In this document: one piece after another, positions 22,491 to 32,244 of the stretch
Position numbering within the stretch: position 1 is the stretch's first letter
How the letters are laid out: each line of letters opens with the position of its first letter
Assembly: GCA_020746875.1 (NCBI GenBank)
Contig: JAGTJL010000018.1
Location: 1,178,001-1,242,000 of the forward strand
Length of the DNA stretch: 64,000 bases
Direction of reading: 5' to 3'
From: Rhexocercosporidium sp. MPI-PUGE-AT-0058
Lineage: Eukaryota > Ascomycota > Leotiomycetes > Helotiales
Made by a program: the position numbers and the translations under genes
The notes under the pieces: model-generated
Database searches by the model: none
What the model was told of the DNA's origin: nothing
The model's input: the letters and a program-made list of their open reading frames with translations, nothing else

Positions 22491-23018
22491 TCCGGTTGTC
22501 CCTCATGGATCCCAGCGTGGAATTCTCCAATGGCATTCGAGGCATCAGCGAATTCCACCAGTAATGACATTAGATAGTGGTCGTTGAAATGGCAAAGAGA
22601 GTTTGTGCATCAAATAGACCTATATTATTACCAGCGGTATAAACTTCGGTGCAGTCGTGCGACTCCTAAATACAGGGACTACTCCTAACGATACTGGCTA
22701 CAAGAAGATTTTGAAGCACGCAAAGCTAAGGGCGATTGGAATAAAATTAAATTCTCAGTAGTATAGTTCCTACCTATTGTGACGGGTCTAGAGAAATCCG
22801 AACAAGGACTATTCAGTTTTAATATTAACGTTGAAAAGTACCTTGGCGATATACTTGGAGTCAATAAGAGCATCGAAAGATCAGAAGAGAGGCCTTAGTA
22901 TGAAAAAGCTACTATTTCTGCTGGTTTTGGGGCTTCTACATGTTTACATGCATCGCATGCGCATGCGCATGCGCATGTACGATCTACAACACATACGTGA
23001 TGAGCCTCGGGGCTCAGA
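22491..23018. other. decayed 3' part of the HET gene and spacer with (GCATGC)n
   Basis: The first ~90 bp continue the HET frame after its stop. 22955-22977 is a short GCATGC repeat (about four units). The rest has short frames only. Confidence 0.45.
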
Positions 23019-23450
23019 ATGTCTGATAACTTTATCGAGATACGTCTGGGAAACGATATCTGGCCGCACAAAGTCGGACTCCTCTGGCTTTCAAAACAAA
23101 ACCGTAGAGTTAAAGTTGCGTTCGAATGGTGGCGCGGCGAAGATGCTGAATTTAAACCGATAGGAGGCGAGGAACCGCACGAGTCAGTAAATGAAATATA
23201 TATTAGAGCACAGGTGGACCGCCTCCTCTCTATCATAAAGTCCTCTCTGGACCGGTTGAATCTTTTTAGGCTGAGGGAGATGATAAAAGCTGAAGAAAAG
23301 TCTGGAAAACTTACCTCATCCTCTTCGCGCGAAACTTTCGCAAAGACACAGGGTCAGTCTTGGTCGATCCCATGTCTGCCCAGTGGAATAGCTCGGATCG
23401 AACAAGAATTCAAATTTGACGGAAATACTTATCAGGTTGAGATAAGATAA
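23019..23450 (+). CDS. hypothetical protein, 143 aa
   Basis: ATG at 23019 opens a 143-codon frame: MSDNFIEIRLGNDIWPHKVG, an amphipathic charged middle (VDRLLSIIKSSLDRLNLFRLR) that could form a helix, and a C-terminal IEQEFKFDGNTYQVEIR. No signal peptide or membrane span. I recognise no family. It could be an exon of a larger gene; the frame just upstream (MKKLLFLLVLGLLH, 22900) is in another phase. Composition is balanced, no RIP stops. Confidence 0.4.
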   Translation: MSDNFIEIRLGNDIWPHKVGLLWLSKQNRRVKVAFEWWRGEDAEFKPIGGEEPHESVNEIYIRAQVDRLLSIIKSSLDRLNLFRLREMIKAEEKSGKLTSSSSRETFAKTQGQSWSIPCLPSGIARIEQEFKFDGNTYQVEIR

Positions 23451-23565
23451 GTGAAATTGCGCCCTCGATTTCATCGACAGAATGCGAGGATGGGGCTACA
23501 TGAGAAGACAACCTGCAGTCACTATCTTTTGTCTCATCTACAAAGTATGTGGATCCATCGAACCT

Positions 23566-23620
23566 CCCTCCCTTCCTCTTTCCTTCCTCTTTCCTTCCTC
23601 CTTCCTTCCCTCATCACCAC
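23566..23620. repeat. CCTTCCTTT polypyrimidine tract
   Basis: Imperfect CTTCC/CTTTC repeats of about 55 bp, asymmetric pyrimidine strand on plus. Low-complexity only. Confidence 0.7.
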
Positions 23621-23750
23621 GGCCCGAGCTTAATATCTATATGCGAGTAGCGCAAAGCCCTATCTTTCCTGCATGGACCAATCTGGAGAGGTGGAAGGAG
23701 GTCACAGCAGAGGCTATTGCAAAACCTAACCACATATAGCCTATGTAGAT

Positions 23751-24480
23751 GTGATATTTCTCTTTGTGAACGCCTTCTCTTTTGCATCTTACACGGGCTG
23801 TCGACCCGCCGAGTTCGTCCGCTCCTCGAAGGGCAAAGCCAGCGAAGACCCTCTTGGGGAAGCAGAAGAGACTATCAAGCATAGACGACCGACAGAGAGA
23901 GGAGATAAACATGACGACAAGGGTGCCAACGCTGACGATGGCCTGGAGCACGACGATGATAGCGATGCTGGTGGTGGCCCTGAGTACGACGATGGCATCC
24001 TCTTCGACTCTGATGATGACGACGTTGGCCTCTATAACGAAGGCACAGACCAGAGCGCCGACGGCGATAGCGGATGGAGTAGTGATAGGACCGATGATGG
24101 GATCACCCGGGCCTTCACGCACATGAGCATTCGCTGCGACCCAGGCGCTCCAAAAGAGGTACCCAACGAGGTGATGGAGGGTGGGCCTCTTCGCAGCGGA
24201 TCCAGAGATTGTAGACCTCGAGCGACGATTTAAGGCCTTATCAACCGAGATTAAGTGGGAGCACAAGTTCATTAAGCGGGCGCCGAAGGAGAAGCGAAAA
24301 GAGCACGAAGACCTTCGCAAGCAACTCACGAATGCGAAGAAAGCTTGAGAACCGAGATCGAAGACGCATACCGGCAGGATTGCTTCTTTCAGATTCATAA
24401 TAAAATGATGAAGCGGCAACTGTAGAGGCACCTGGACAAGACTAAGGACGCTGAGGATACATTGATGCAAAGGATGTCGA
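23751..24480 (+). pseudogene. second DUF3435/FluG-type relic with internal deletion
   Basis: Begins in FASYTGCRPAEFVRSSKGKA (cf. the family's FTG-x-RPAE-x-V box), runs into a long acidic linker (YDDGILFDSDDDDVGLYNEG) and then directly into the family's C-terminal part DDGITRAFTHMSIRCDPGAP, KEVPNEVM. The recombinase core normally between these blocks is missing. A frameshift near 24185 moves the continuation to FAADPEIVDLERRFKALSTE, FIKRAPKEKRKEHEDLRKQL and IEDAYRQDCFFQIHNKMMKR. Not RIPed. The large minus-strand frame over 23637-24485 is its antisense shadow. Confidence 0.6.
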
Positions 24481-24870
24481 GCCAATTATTGACTGGAACC
24501 CCGCCATCGACACGCTCTACCTCCCGGATTTCCACCTCCCAGACCAGTACACTATTAACATTACACGCGAATTCGCCGAGCAGAGCGGCAGCTACATCAT
24601 CTACGTCAAAACCGATCGTTTGAAGCGCGGCTACTTTGAGGGAGGATCTGGTCAAGCGACTACGCAAATTGCGGCCGTCTGACAATTCCGAACTCCGCAA
24701 GCACCGCCATCCTCTCATGGGATGGGAAAAAGCCTTTCCAATATCGACACCCCAACCGGATTGGCTATTACTTCAAAGGTCGGGGGTGGGCAATATGGGG
24801 AGGCGTTTGGGGAATCGCTTGACTGGGCCAGCGACCTCACTAGCGCATGCGAAAATCATCATCAAGCATG
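24481..24870 (+). pseudogene. unrecognised coding scrap fused behind the DUF3435 relic
   Basis: A frame continues EPIIDWNPAIDTLYLPDFHL, DQYTINITREFAEQSGSYII, KTDRLKRGYFEGGSGQATTQ to a stop at about 24681, then further short frames. The make-up is protein-like, but it does not look like the usual DUF3435 C-terminus and I cannot name it. Possibly a foreign fragment joined at about 24480. Confidence 0.3.
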
Positions 24871-25488
24871 AATAATTAATGACTCTTTTCGTTTTCATGC
24901 CCTACGAACCTTTGACTTTTGTTTAGGGCGGGAAGTCGTTCTCGCTCCATTAGCAGGGGTAGAGAGAGGTAGATGAAGGAATTCATTCTGGACACCGAAT
25001 GTCACCTAATCCAGCCTCGACCATTCATTGCTACCAAAAATCCAGTTGATCTCTCCCTAAAATCGAGACACTCTTCGCACACCGACTTTTGATCCCGCCC
25101 TAACAAGAGTTATTTTCAAACCCCCGACTCAAGTGTTCCCACACCAGCACGCTGTGGCTGTTCCAATCCCGCCCTAATCCAGGGGGTTAACCTAACCCTC
25201 TTTCTAGGCACCGAAATCCAGCAACTCACGCCCTTGACGAAGTATTCGTGTGAGAATTCTTCCTATCTTCAACTTGATGAAATCAATCACGTTACCTGAT
25301 TGAATCCTCTCGGCCGCCCGCCCCTTCTCTGCCGGATTGAGCGACTTGACAGCGCTCATCACGTGCATGTATTTCTCGCATAATCACGTGGCGTCTTATT
25401 AAAAGATTATTATCAATACGGCCTATGTGAAAATAAAATTCTAGTATATTTTTTAGGTGAAGAAGGGTTTGACATTGATGTAGCACTG
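24871..25488. other. intergenic, with repeated CCCGCCCTAA motifs
   Basis: Noncoding. The motif (T)CCCGCCCTAA occurs at ~25092 and ~25168 and inverted (TTAGGGCGGGAA) at ~24924. No gene seen. Confidence 0.4.
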
Positions 25489-25550
25489 GCTGACGGACTG
25501 ACTGACTGACTGACTGACTGACGGACTGACGGATTGATTGACTGGCTGGG
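25489..25550. repeat. (GACT)n microsatellite
   Basis: Runs of GACTGACTGACT with interspersed GACGGACTGACGG over about 60 bp. The minus-strand Ser/Val-repeat frames called over it are artefacts. Confidence 0.9.
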
Positions 25551-25684
25551 CTGGCGGCCCCTGAAATGAGAAATGGGAATAGAAATCGGAAACAGAAACA
25601 GGACAGGCACGGTGGAAGTTGTGTAAGACATGTCACGTGGACATTCTTTCTTGATTGTAGCTGGAGTCAATCTTCCTTCAAATA

Positions 25685-25943
25685 CTACTACTATCCCCCC
25701 CCCCTTGTATAATGTTATTCGGCGGAGATGTGTGGGTAGCTGGCAAGGGTGTTTGACCAGTGAAATTAACTGCTTTCGGCTCTAGAAGTTTCTACTTGCA
25801 CCCCTTGATGTGATAACATGACACTTTGCCGAGACTATGGCAAGGCTCTGACAAGGCTCTCTAGCCAGTCAGAGGTGCTGTTTCCTGGATCCGACCCACA
25901 CATCTCCGCCGAATAACATTATACAAGGGGGGGATAGTAGTGA
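25685..25943. mobile_element. 259-bp MITE with ~50-bp terminal inverted repeats, TA-flanked
   Basis: 25685-25737 (CTACTACTATCCCC...TTGTATAATGTTATTC, GGCGGAGATGTGTGGGT) is repeated as reverse complement at 25889-25943. Identity is nearly complete except for the poly-C tract (12 C on the left, 7 on the right) and the outermost bases. TA lies immediately outside each end (25683-25684 and 25944-25945), fitting a Tc1/mariner-type target. The ~150-bp centre is noncoding. The near-identical arms suggest recent insertion. It lies roughly 370 bp upstream of the C2H2 gene. Confidence 0.85.
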
Positions 25944-26308
25944 TAAGCTCAAACGAGGCGGTACAACGACGAGCTGACCTCTCAGGGACCAGGTTGAGCG
26001 CCTCGGCAGCGGAACGGACACTAATTAGCTCGCTTAAACAAGCCACCACTCCTTGGGCGCGATTATTCCATTCGCTGTGGCCCAGGGGACAGAATGGAGC
26101 CTCAGCCAGCGGAGTCGAGAATTCAATTGTTTCTTAAATAATGATCATCGACCAACTTCCATTCACTCCTTTCATCCATCTCTCATCTCAAATCCAACAA
26201 GGCACAAATGAACCTTTTGCGACCGACCAGTGACCCTACTTCTCACAACAAGTGCCTTACGTACATAAACGACACCCACCTAGTAGCCTTGCACTCATAG
26301 TCGACCCA

Positions 26309-27467
26309 ATGACTGGACAGAATCTTTTCTTCGTTGGTACACGCTCAGGCAACGACTCAGAGTCCCTTGACCTCGTGAATCTTCCACCCAATCCACCCAA
26401 TCATAGCGGCTGTGGCATGCCTCTCGCAGAGTCCCTGACATTGAATCTCCCATCCAGCCCCCCCCATCATCTTGATTGTGGCCCACCTCTCACACAACCC
26501 TGTCTTCGCTTTGAAGAGCCGTGCTTCACGCCTCGCTGGTCACGTGATCTGGCGTGGGGTCCCAATGCCGAGGATGGCTGGCTTCCTTTTGGCGCACCAG
26601 CCGGCCTTGGAGAGTGGGGATTCGGCAAACCTGTGCTAGGGCTGAGCTTTGGAAACAACGACATTTACGACGGACAGGGCCAAGGCTGTACAAATGGCCG
26701 TCCTGCAGAATTTGGGGACTGGCGCCATGATTTCGAGCAAGGCGCCATAGGAGAACAGTGGTATGTACACAGTATTTACCTCCTGTATTTGTGCCAATAG
26801 CTACTGACAGATGTGCAGGAATGCTGAAATCAGGGTTCAGGATACACCGCTTCAATCAGTGTATCCGACTTCGCAAGGCATCGATAACCCCGACACTACG
26901 ATAAAATCCGCTCTTCATCACCGAGTCGAGAGCTACGGAGCAAATTCTTGCCACGAATGTTCCCTCCAATTTCCGCATATATCTGCACTCAACACTCACG
27001 CCAAACAAACTCAACACGCACCGTACGCATGCAACTGCGGTGGCACCTTTGCCAGATTCGATATCCTAGATCGCCATCTTCGGACATCCAACCCCCAGAA
27101 ATTCTATCCATGCCTATTCTGCTCCAAGCACTCTGGGCAAGGATCTTTCAAGCGCCTAGATAATCTCACGCAGCATCTTCGGGGATACCACAATCACGAG
27201 ATTTCTGTCGAGTCGCCCGATCATCCGCAACCATTGGCGCTGTTTTGTTGTCCCCACGAAGACTGTCTTTATCACCACGACGGGTTCGGTGCTCAGAAGG
27301 ATTTCACAAAGCATTTGCGCGAGGTTCACGACGAGAGTTTATACCCCTGTGATATTTCGGGTTGTGATAGAATTGGTGGCAGAGGGTTCTTTAGAAAGAG
27401 AGATCTGATGAAGCACCAAAGAGGTCATCTTGATGAGGATTCAGACTCTGCGTTGCACGTATCATGA
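26309..27467 (+). CDS. C2H2 zinc-finger protein, probable transcription factor (two exons)
   Basis: Exon 1 runs to 26760, then a 58-bp intron 26761-26818 (GTATGT ... CTACTGAC branch ... TGTGCAG), exon 2 from 26819 to the stop at 27467; the junction restores a Trp codon (GEQ-W-NAEIR). ATG 26309 is chosen as the first in-frame ATG (MTGQNLFFVG); the frame extends to 26252 without ATG, so another upstream exon is possible. The N-terminal ~150 residues are Pro/Gly-rich. Exon 2 has about five fingers: CHECSLQFPHISALNTHAKQ, CNCGGTFARFDILDRHLRT (degenerate), CLFCSKHSGQGSFKRLDNLT, CPHEDCLYHHDGFGAQKDFT, CDISGCDRIGGRGFFRKRDL with closing H-x3-5-H pairs. Likely nuclear, DNA-binding. Intact and not RIPed. 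Confidence 0.8.
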
Positions 27468-27792
27468 ATTTCAGCGTCACAAAAGTCAACTTGTAATTTC
27501 CTTTCACGTGTGTACTATCCGATAGCGTTGCCTAGGGAATCGTTCTACTGTCTGTATCTTTGAAAAGTTGTAGATACGGAGCTTAGTCAGCCTCCCTCCC
27601 ATCCCAGGCAGCGCTATCAACTAGTCACATAAGTCAGACACGGCAGAGCAGCCTGAGAATGCACTTAGAGACCATTTTAGCTCCCAAAGGGGCTCGTTCT
27701 GGGGCTCCCTTGATGCTCGGTTACACTTTCCTCGTCCATCTGGATATCGAAAGAGACAACCCAAGATTCCTCGTACGCGCAACATCACTACC
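27468..27792. other. intergenic, nothing recognised
   Basis: 3' flank of the C2H2 gene and 5' flank of the kinase-like pseudogene. No motifs worth naming. Confidence 0.5.
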
Positions 27793-30049
27793 ATGAACAA
27801 CTCTGATCCTCCTTCAAACAAACCCGCCAAGAACTCGCGCCTGTTCCCACTCTTCCACGCTCAAGTCTCTCTAGTCCTCAGAAGCTGCGCACTTGGTGTG
27901 CCGGTCGCGAGTATCTCAGTGGGGATAGCAACGATGGCGACAAAGGCAACGGAATCATCAGCCCTAGTGCTGGAACAGGAAGGGTGGTAGCAGATACAAG
28001 CGCAGAGAAAGACGAAGCCCAGAGTACTTCTGCCGATGTATTTTCAACAAGGACTGCAGTTGTAGAGGCAAGGGGGGAGGTGGAGGTGGGAAGGATCGCG
28101 ATGGAGGTGCTGGTGGACTTTGAGGCAAAGAGAGATACAGGAGATTCCGGAACTCATTCCGCAGAGGCAGGAGATTCTCCAGTCAGTTCCGCAGACGCTT
28201 GCGCGGACATTTCTGCAGTCGATGCCACGCATGATTCCGCAGAAGCGAAGGCAACGGTAGAAGCAGAGACAATTGATGATACCAGAATCAATACCAGTAG
28301 CGCACCGAGTGTAAAAGCGGGCGAAGGCATGGGGAGATGCTGAGGACAAAGATGGACAAAGTCGAAAGCGAAGGAAAATTGAGAAGTGTGAGACTCTTCC
28401 CGCAGCTGTACTAGAAGATATTGGTCAGATGGTCGGCTTTGGGGGAACTGGTCAACTGTTTGAGTATAAATCAGATTTGGTGTTCAAGATTGTATGGGTT
28501 CCCTATCTCCCTACCCTACCCTTCTTGGTTTTATTGCTTTTGTTTTCACAAGGGCTTTTTTGTAAAACCTTGTCTGCTGACTCTGATTCCTAGTACGTGG
28601 ATGCGACAACACTCCTCAATGAATTACGGACATATTCTCGACTTGCTGCCTCCTCATCCCCTCACCCTATTTCCCACGTCGTCGAAGGCGTCCTCTTACC
28701 ACAACCGTTTCTCGATAAACAAAGAACCCTCGGAAGCAAGTATGATACTCGGCAATTCACCCTATACCGCTATGGTCTTGTTCTTTAGCAATTGAAAGGT
28801 CCTCTTTTGTGTGATTTTCTAGAACAGGATTCTATTAGGAGATACCAAGTCGATACTTTACACCAAGAAATCAGATCGGCAGTTCAAAGAATGCATGAGC
28901 AAGGTGTCAGTCATAGGGATATTAAGAGCAATAACATCATGTTTCGTACCCAGGATATCAGACCCAGTCTCCATTCTCAAACCTCACCCTCTCGCCCTCG
29001 GACTCTCTTACATATTGGACAGGACTAAAATCGTATTACCAAGGCATGTGAAGATGCAAAAGACTAGTAAATCTTTGATTTTGGACGGGCCGTCTTTCGT
29101 TCTGATTGTTTATATGAAAATTGGAAGGAGTAGTGTTGGGTTGAACTAGTCAATATCGACGACATGTTCAGACCAAGAAGAGCCCAGATTGTAAGTGGCT
29201 GATGATATACCACCACCGACGAGTACTGGTTTTACGATGTAGGCTGTCGACTTATCAGGTCAATACCTCAATTCCAAAGTCGACTCAGTCGCCCACGATA
29301 TAGCCGCAGACGTTGACTCTCTTGATAATTGTTGCCTTGATGGCTCCCATTATAATAACCAAGAGACTCTACTTTCTATCCTCCGCGCCGCCGAGGCCCT
29401 CCCTAGATCCGCTTCTCCTCTCGTTCGTCTACTAATACCACGAATCCTCTCGCCCAGTCTCGATCTGATCGAAACTATCGTCAACATTTTCTGCAAAGCC
29501 AACAAGCCTAGACAGGCTCTTAGTTACCTCGCCAATCAAATCAAGGCGTGCCACCAGCAATCACAGACCTGCCATGACCGCTCAAATGAACCATCGTTCA
29601 TGTTCCTTCATTTCAAAAAACTACACGTCGCGAGAAAGCACTACTATCTTTCATACCGCCACATCACAGCCCTTCAAACCTTGCTCCCTATTCTCGAGGA
29701 TCGTTTGGGTCCCATGGATATCCAGAATTTAGAAATCAAGCGCGAACTATCACTTGTTATGTTCGACAGAGGTGACAAAGAGCATGCTAGGCTTTTGTAT
29801 CAAGAAGCTGTCATGATATCGGAAGAGAGGAACGGAGTGGGAAATAATCCGAGTGAAGAAAAGCATGGTACAGATCGTATGAGTGGAGGAGTCGGGGACA
29901 AGTGGAGTCATTCACAAGTCAAGGATCATGACAATGAGTCTCTGACAAGGTGGACGATGGTGATAAAAAGCACGCTGCGGGCATGGGACAAGAGGCTCAC
30001 CGAACGGGAGGAGGTTATTAGGAAGAGGGCTGCACTCTTGACTATGTGA
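27793..30049 (+). pseudogene. protein-kinase-like gene with frameshift and nonsense mutations
   Basis: A low-complexity N-terminal part (Ala/Glu/Asp-rich, 27890-28330) leads into a kinase-like fold: glycine loop MVGFGGTGQLFEYKSDLVFK (~28427-28490), a putative intron 28491-28594 (GTATGG...TCCTAG), VDATTLLNELRTYSRLA, hinge-like RYGLVL-QLKGPLLCDFL, catalytic loop VSHRDIKSNNIMF (~28909-28947), IFDFGRAVF (~29072-29100), then NIDDMFRPRRAQI, an intron 29191-29242 (GTAAGT...GATGTAG) and a C-terminal region of ~265 codons with one TPR-like helix pair (DKEHARLLYQEAVMISEERN). Damage: one extra G in the GGGG run near 28332 shifts the frame (EGMGRC-stop; one G fewer would give EGMGDAEDKD), a TAG at about 28786 in the hinge, a TAG after ENWKE near 29130. 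Not RIP-type changes. Conserved K and HRD are visible. Confidence 0.55.
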
Positions 30050-30199
30050 GAGGGGGGCAGAGGGTGGTTGTTCCCTTACGAGTTCTAAATGGCAAGCCAA
30101 ACTATCACTCGTGATCCGCCTAGTTTGCCGTCTTATCCCTGGTCCAGCTGTTCCTAGTCATTATCCTGCATCGCTAAGCTTAAGCTGCCACGAGATAAC

Positions 30200-31565
30200 T
30201 TAATAGAACCAGAAGGGCTTGCACTTCTTCTCCTTGAACAGTTCGCCGTGCATCGCGCCATGGATATATCCATCACCAACCACCACCCAATCATCACCGC
30301 TCCGCCTGATTACAAGCGGTAACGCACCTCCCTCAAGCAGAGCGATCGAATCTCCAGCCCGAGCTCCACTGTGAACCAAGCCCAGGAATTCTTTCTTCGT
30401 TCTAATCAACTTCCGAAAGATCCTAACCTGACAGGCAGTGAAGACCTTCGAGTCCCAAAGCTCATTGTCAAGAACTGGTCTCGGAGGTACCCTCGTAGAA
30501 TAACAGGAAGCAAATGGATCATTCTGAACAGAGAGCGTGATGAGATCTTTGTCGAATTCTTCGTATTGCTTCTCTGAATCATCGAGCAAGGCGCTCAGGT
30601 TTCCCATCGTCATCGTTTCGTAGAGTGCCGTGAACATCTTCTCACCCGTGGGCGAGTATTTCTTCTTCTTGGGATAGCGCGCAATGTCGTATCGCCAGTG
30701 AAACATCCGCTTCAGTCCGTTGGTCGTGGTATGGTGATCGGGTTGGATGGCTCCGTCGACTTTGATCGCGTCGATGATCATGCTAGAGAGCGGGAGCCGG
30801 ACTCGGTTGTTTGAGATGTCGAATCGCGGAGAAGCGAGTGACTCCTTCGTCGCGTTGAAGAGAACTTCACAAGGTCCGTGGATGCCTTCTTCCGGTCGAG
30901 TGTATACCACAGTATTTGGTTTATGCACACGCCAGTCCGGAACCCAGGATGGAAGATCACAAGCGCGGCCCGAGGTATACGATGCCAGTGCGGAGAGGAT
31001 ATCCAGATTGCGGTACTTTCGCAGCACTTTCGCTGCGAAATTGGTGTATGCAGCCTCAACGCTCTTTTCATATTCGAATCTGATATCCAGCCCTCCCGGT
31101 CCAGCATCAGATGAGAGTCCACAGAGTGCATATATCTTATCATGGCCCAGGGTAGCTTCTGCCATCCAATGCATAATTACCAGTGACAGGAGTGGCTTCT
31201 TCTTTCCTTGTTTCTGAGAGATGCGTTCCGCCCATACCGTGCCGAAATGCGATGGGAACCCTTTGTACAGATTCAAACCAAGCACCAGCGAGAGTGCTAG
31301 AGCGACGTCTTTCATACTCAGCACGTATGGACCGCACTGCATGATCGCATCAGTTGCCACTGCAGCTTCTTGAATTATCCAGATACGTCTCGCCCAAGAG
31401 CTATTGAGGAAGTGCGACAAGGTCGTATACCCCCTCTCCCACTTCCACGGAACCCCACAGGTTCTGGGATTGTCTTGTGAGAGGTTGTAGTACCGACTAT
31501 CGTTATCATTTCTTCTCTCCGCTCTTGGTAACCCGAAATACGAGGACCAGATCTCATCCGAGCAT
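30200..31565 (-). pseudogene. HET-domain protein lacking its N-terminus
   Basis: An open frame of 455 codons reads in from a TAA at ~31566: DEIWSSYFGLPRAERRN, WKWERGYTTLSHFLNSSWAR, RRIWIIQEAAVATDAIMQCG, HDKIYALCGLSSDAG, DLPSWVPDWRV and the C-terminal GDSIALLEGGALPLVIRR, VVVGDGYIHGAMHGELF. These are the second half of a HET protein: the end of the HET domain plus the usual 'IYALCGL', 'PSWVPDW' and C-terminal boxes. The first boxes (Y-x-ALSY-x-WG and W-I-D-A-x-C-I-N-Q) should lie upstream but at ~31566 the sequence changes to unrelated DNA followed by a Fot1 tail. The remaining frame is intact and not RIPed, so a rearrangement removed the 5' part. Confidence 0.75.
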
Positions 31566-31644
31566 TAAGCAAAAGGAATTTAGAAAGGCACGTACAGAAG
31601 ATCGTCAAGCTGGCCAGATATGGCTTATCGGAGGCGCCGTACAA

Positions 31645-32070
31645 AATGACCAGATTCGATTCCTAATTATAATTAACGACGAAGGCAAAGTCCGACGAAA
31701 AACAAAGCCGTTAATTTTAAGGAAGGCGAAGGTCATGAGCTATAAGGACCTTAAAGAAGCACGTGTAAAGCGTGCCGAAAAAGATACTGCCAAAAAAGCT
31801 AAAGGTAAGGGTAAACGCAGCCGCAAGCGTCGAAGTGCTACACCAGAAGCAAATGCTGCTATTCCGGTAAAAACGAAGCGTGGTCGAAAGCAGAAAAGTA
31901 ATCTGCCAGAAGCAGATGCGTCAGAGCAAAGTATTAAGGTAGCGCGGATGAGCGAAGCGCTCTTGCCAGAGACAGCGAGAGCCTCAGTGGTGCAGACTAC
32001 TAGAACGCCTGCTACGGAAGATAATATTATGCGAAAACCATGGAGAGCCCCAGAGGCGCATATATACTAG
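31645..32070 (+). pseudogene. third Fot1/pogo transposase tail fragment, open, non-RIPed
   Basis: Reads NDQIRFLIIINDEGKVRR, KPLILRKAKVMSYKDLKEAR, a long basic patch (KAKGKGKRSRKRRS ... KTKRGRKQKS) and ends WRAPEAHIY at the stop 32068-32070. It corresponds to the last ~140 residues of the tails at 4.3 and 19.5 kb. Its left border coincides with the broken end of the HET gene and its right border is ~175 bp from the piggyBac-fold element. The catalytic domain is absent. Confidence 0.65.
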
Positions 32071-32244
32071 CGGAAGATGCGGATAATGAGACTGCTATAC
32101 AGACAGAAAACTAATAGATTGGCCTTCTGTTGAATGTAGATGGAGGCAGCCCGCGCTGGCTTCGCGACTGCTTTATTGTATGGGGAATTGTCGTTCTTCG
32201 TTGATCTTTTGGCGCAGTAATAATAATGGCCGGATGGATGTTAT

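Noticed and set aside
23637..24485. 282-codon minus-strand frame
   Set aside because: Antisense to the DUF3435 relic, whose plus-strand motifs are recognisable; the minus protein has no family features.
24900..25210. CCCTAA-like motifs as telomeric repeat
   Set aside because: Only isolated GCCCTAA motifs, no TTAGGG tandem array.
25413..25670. Ser/Val repeat proteins over the GACT microsatellite
   Set aside because: Frames exist only because a 4-bp repeat cycles without stops.
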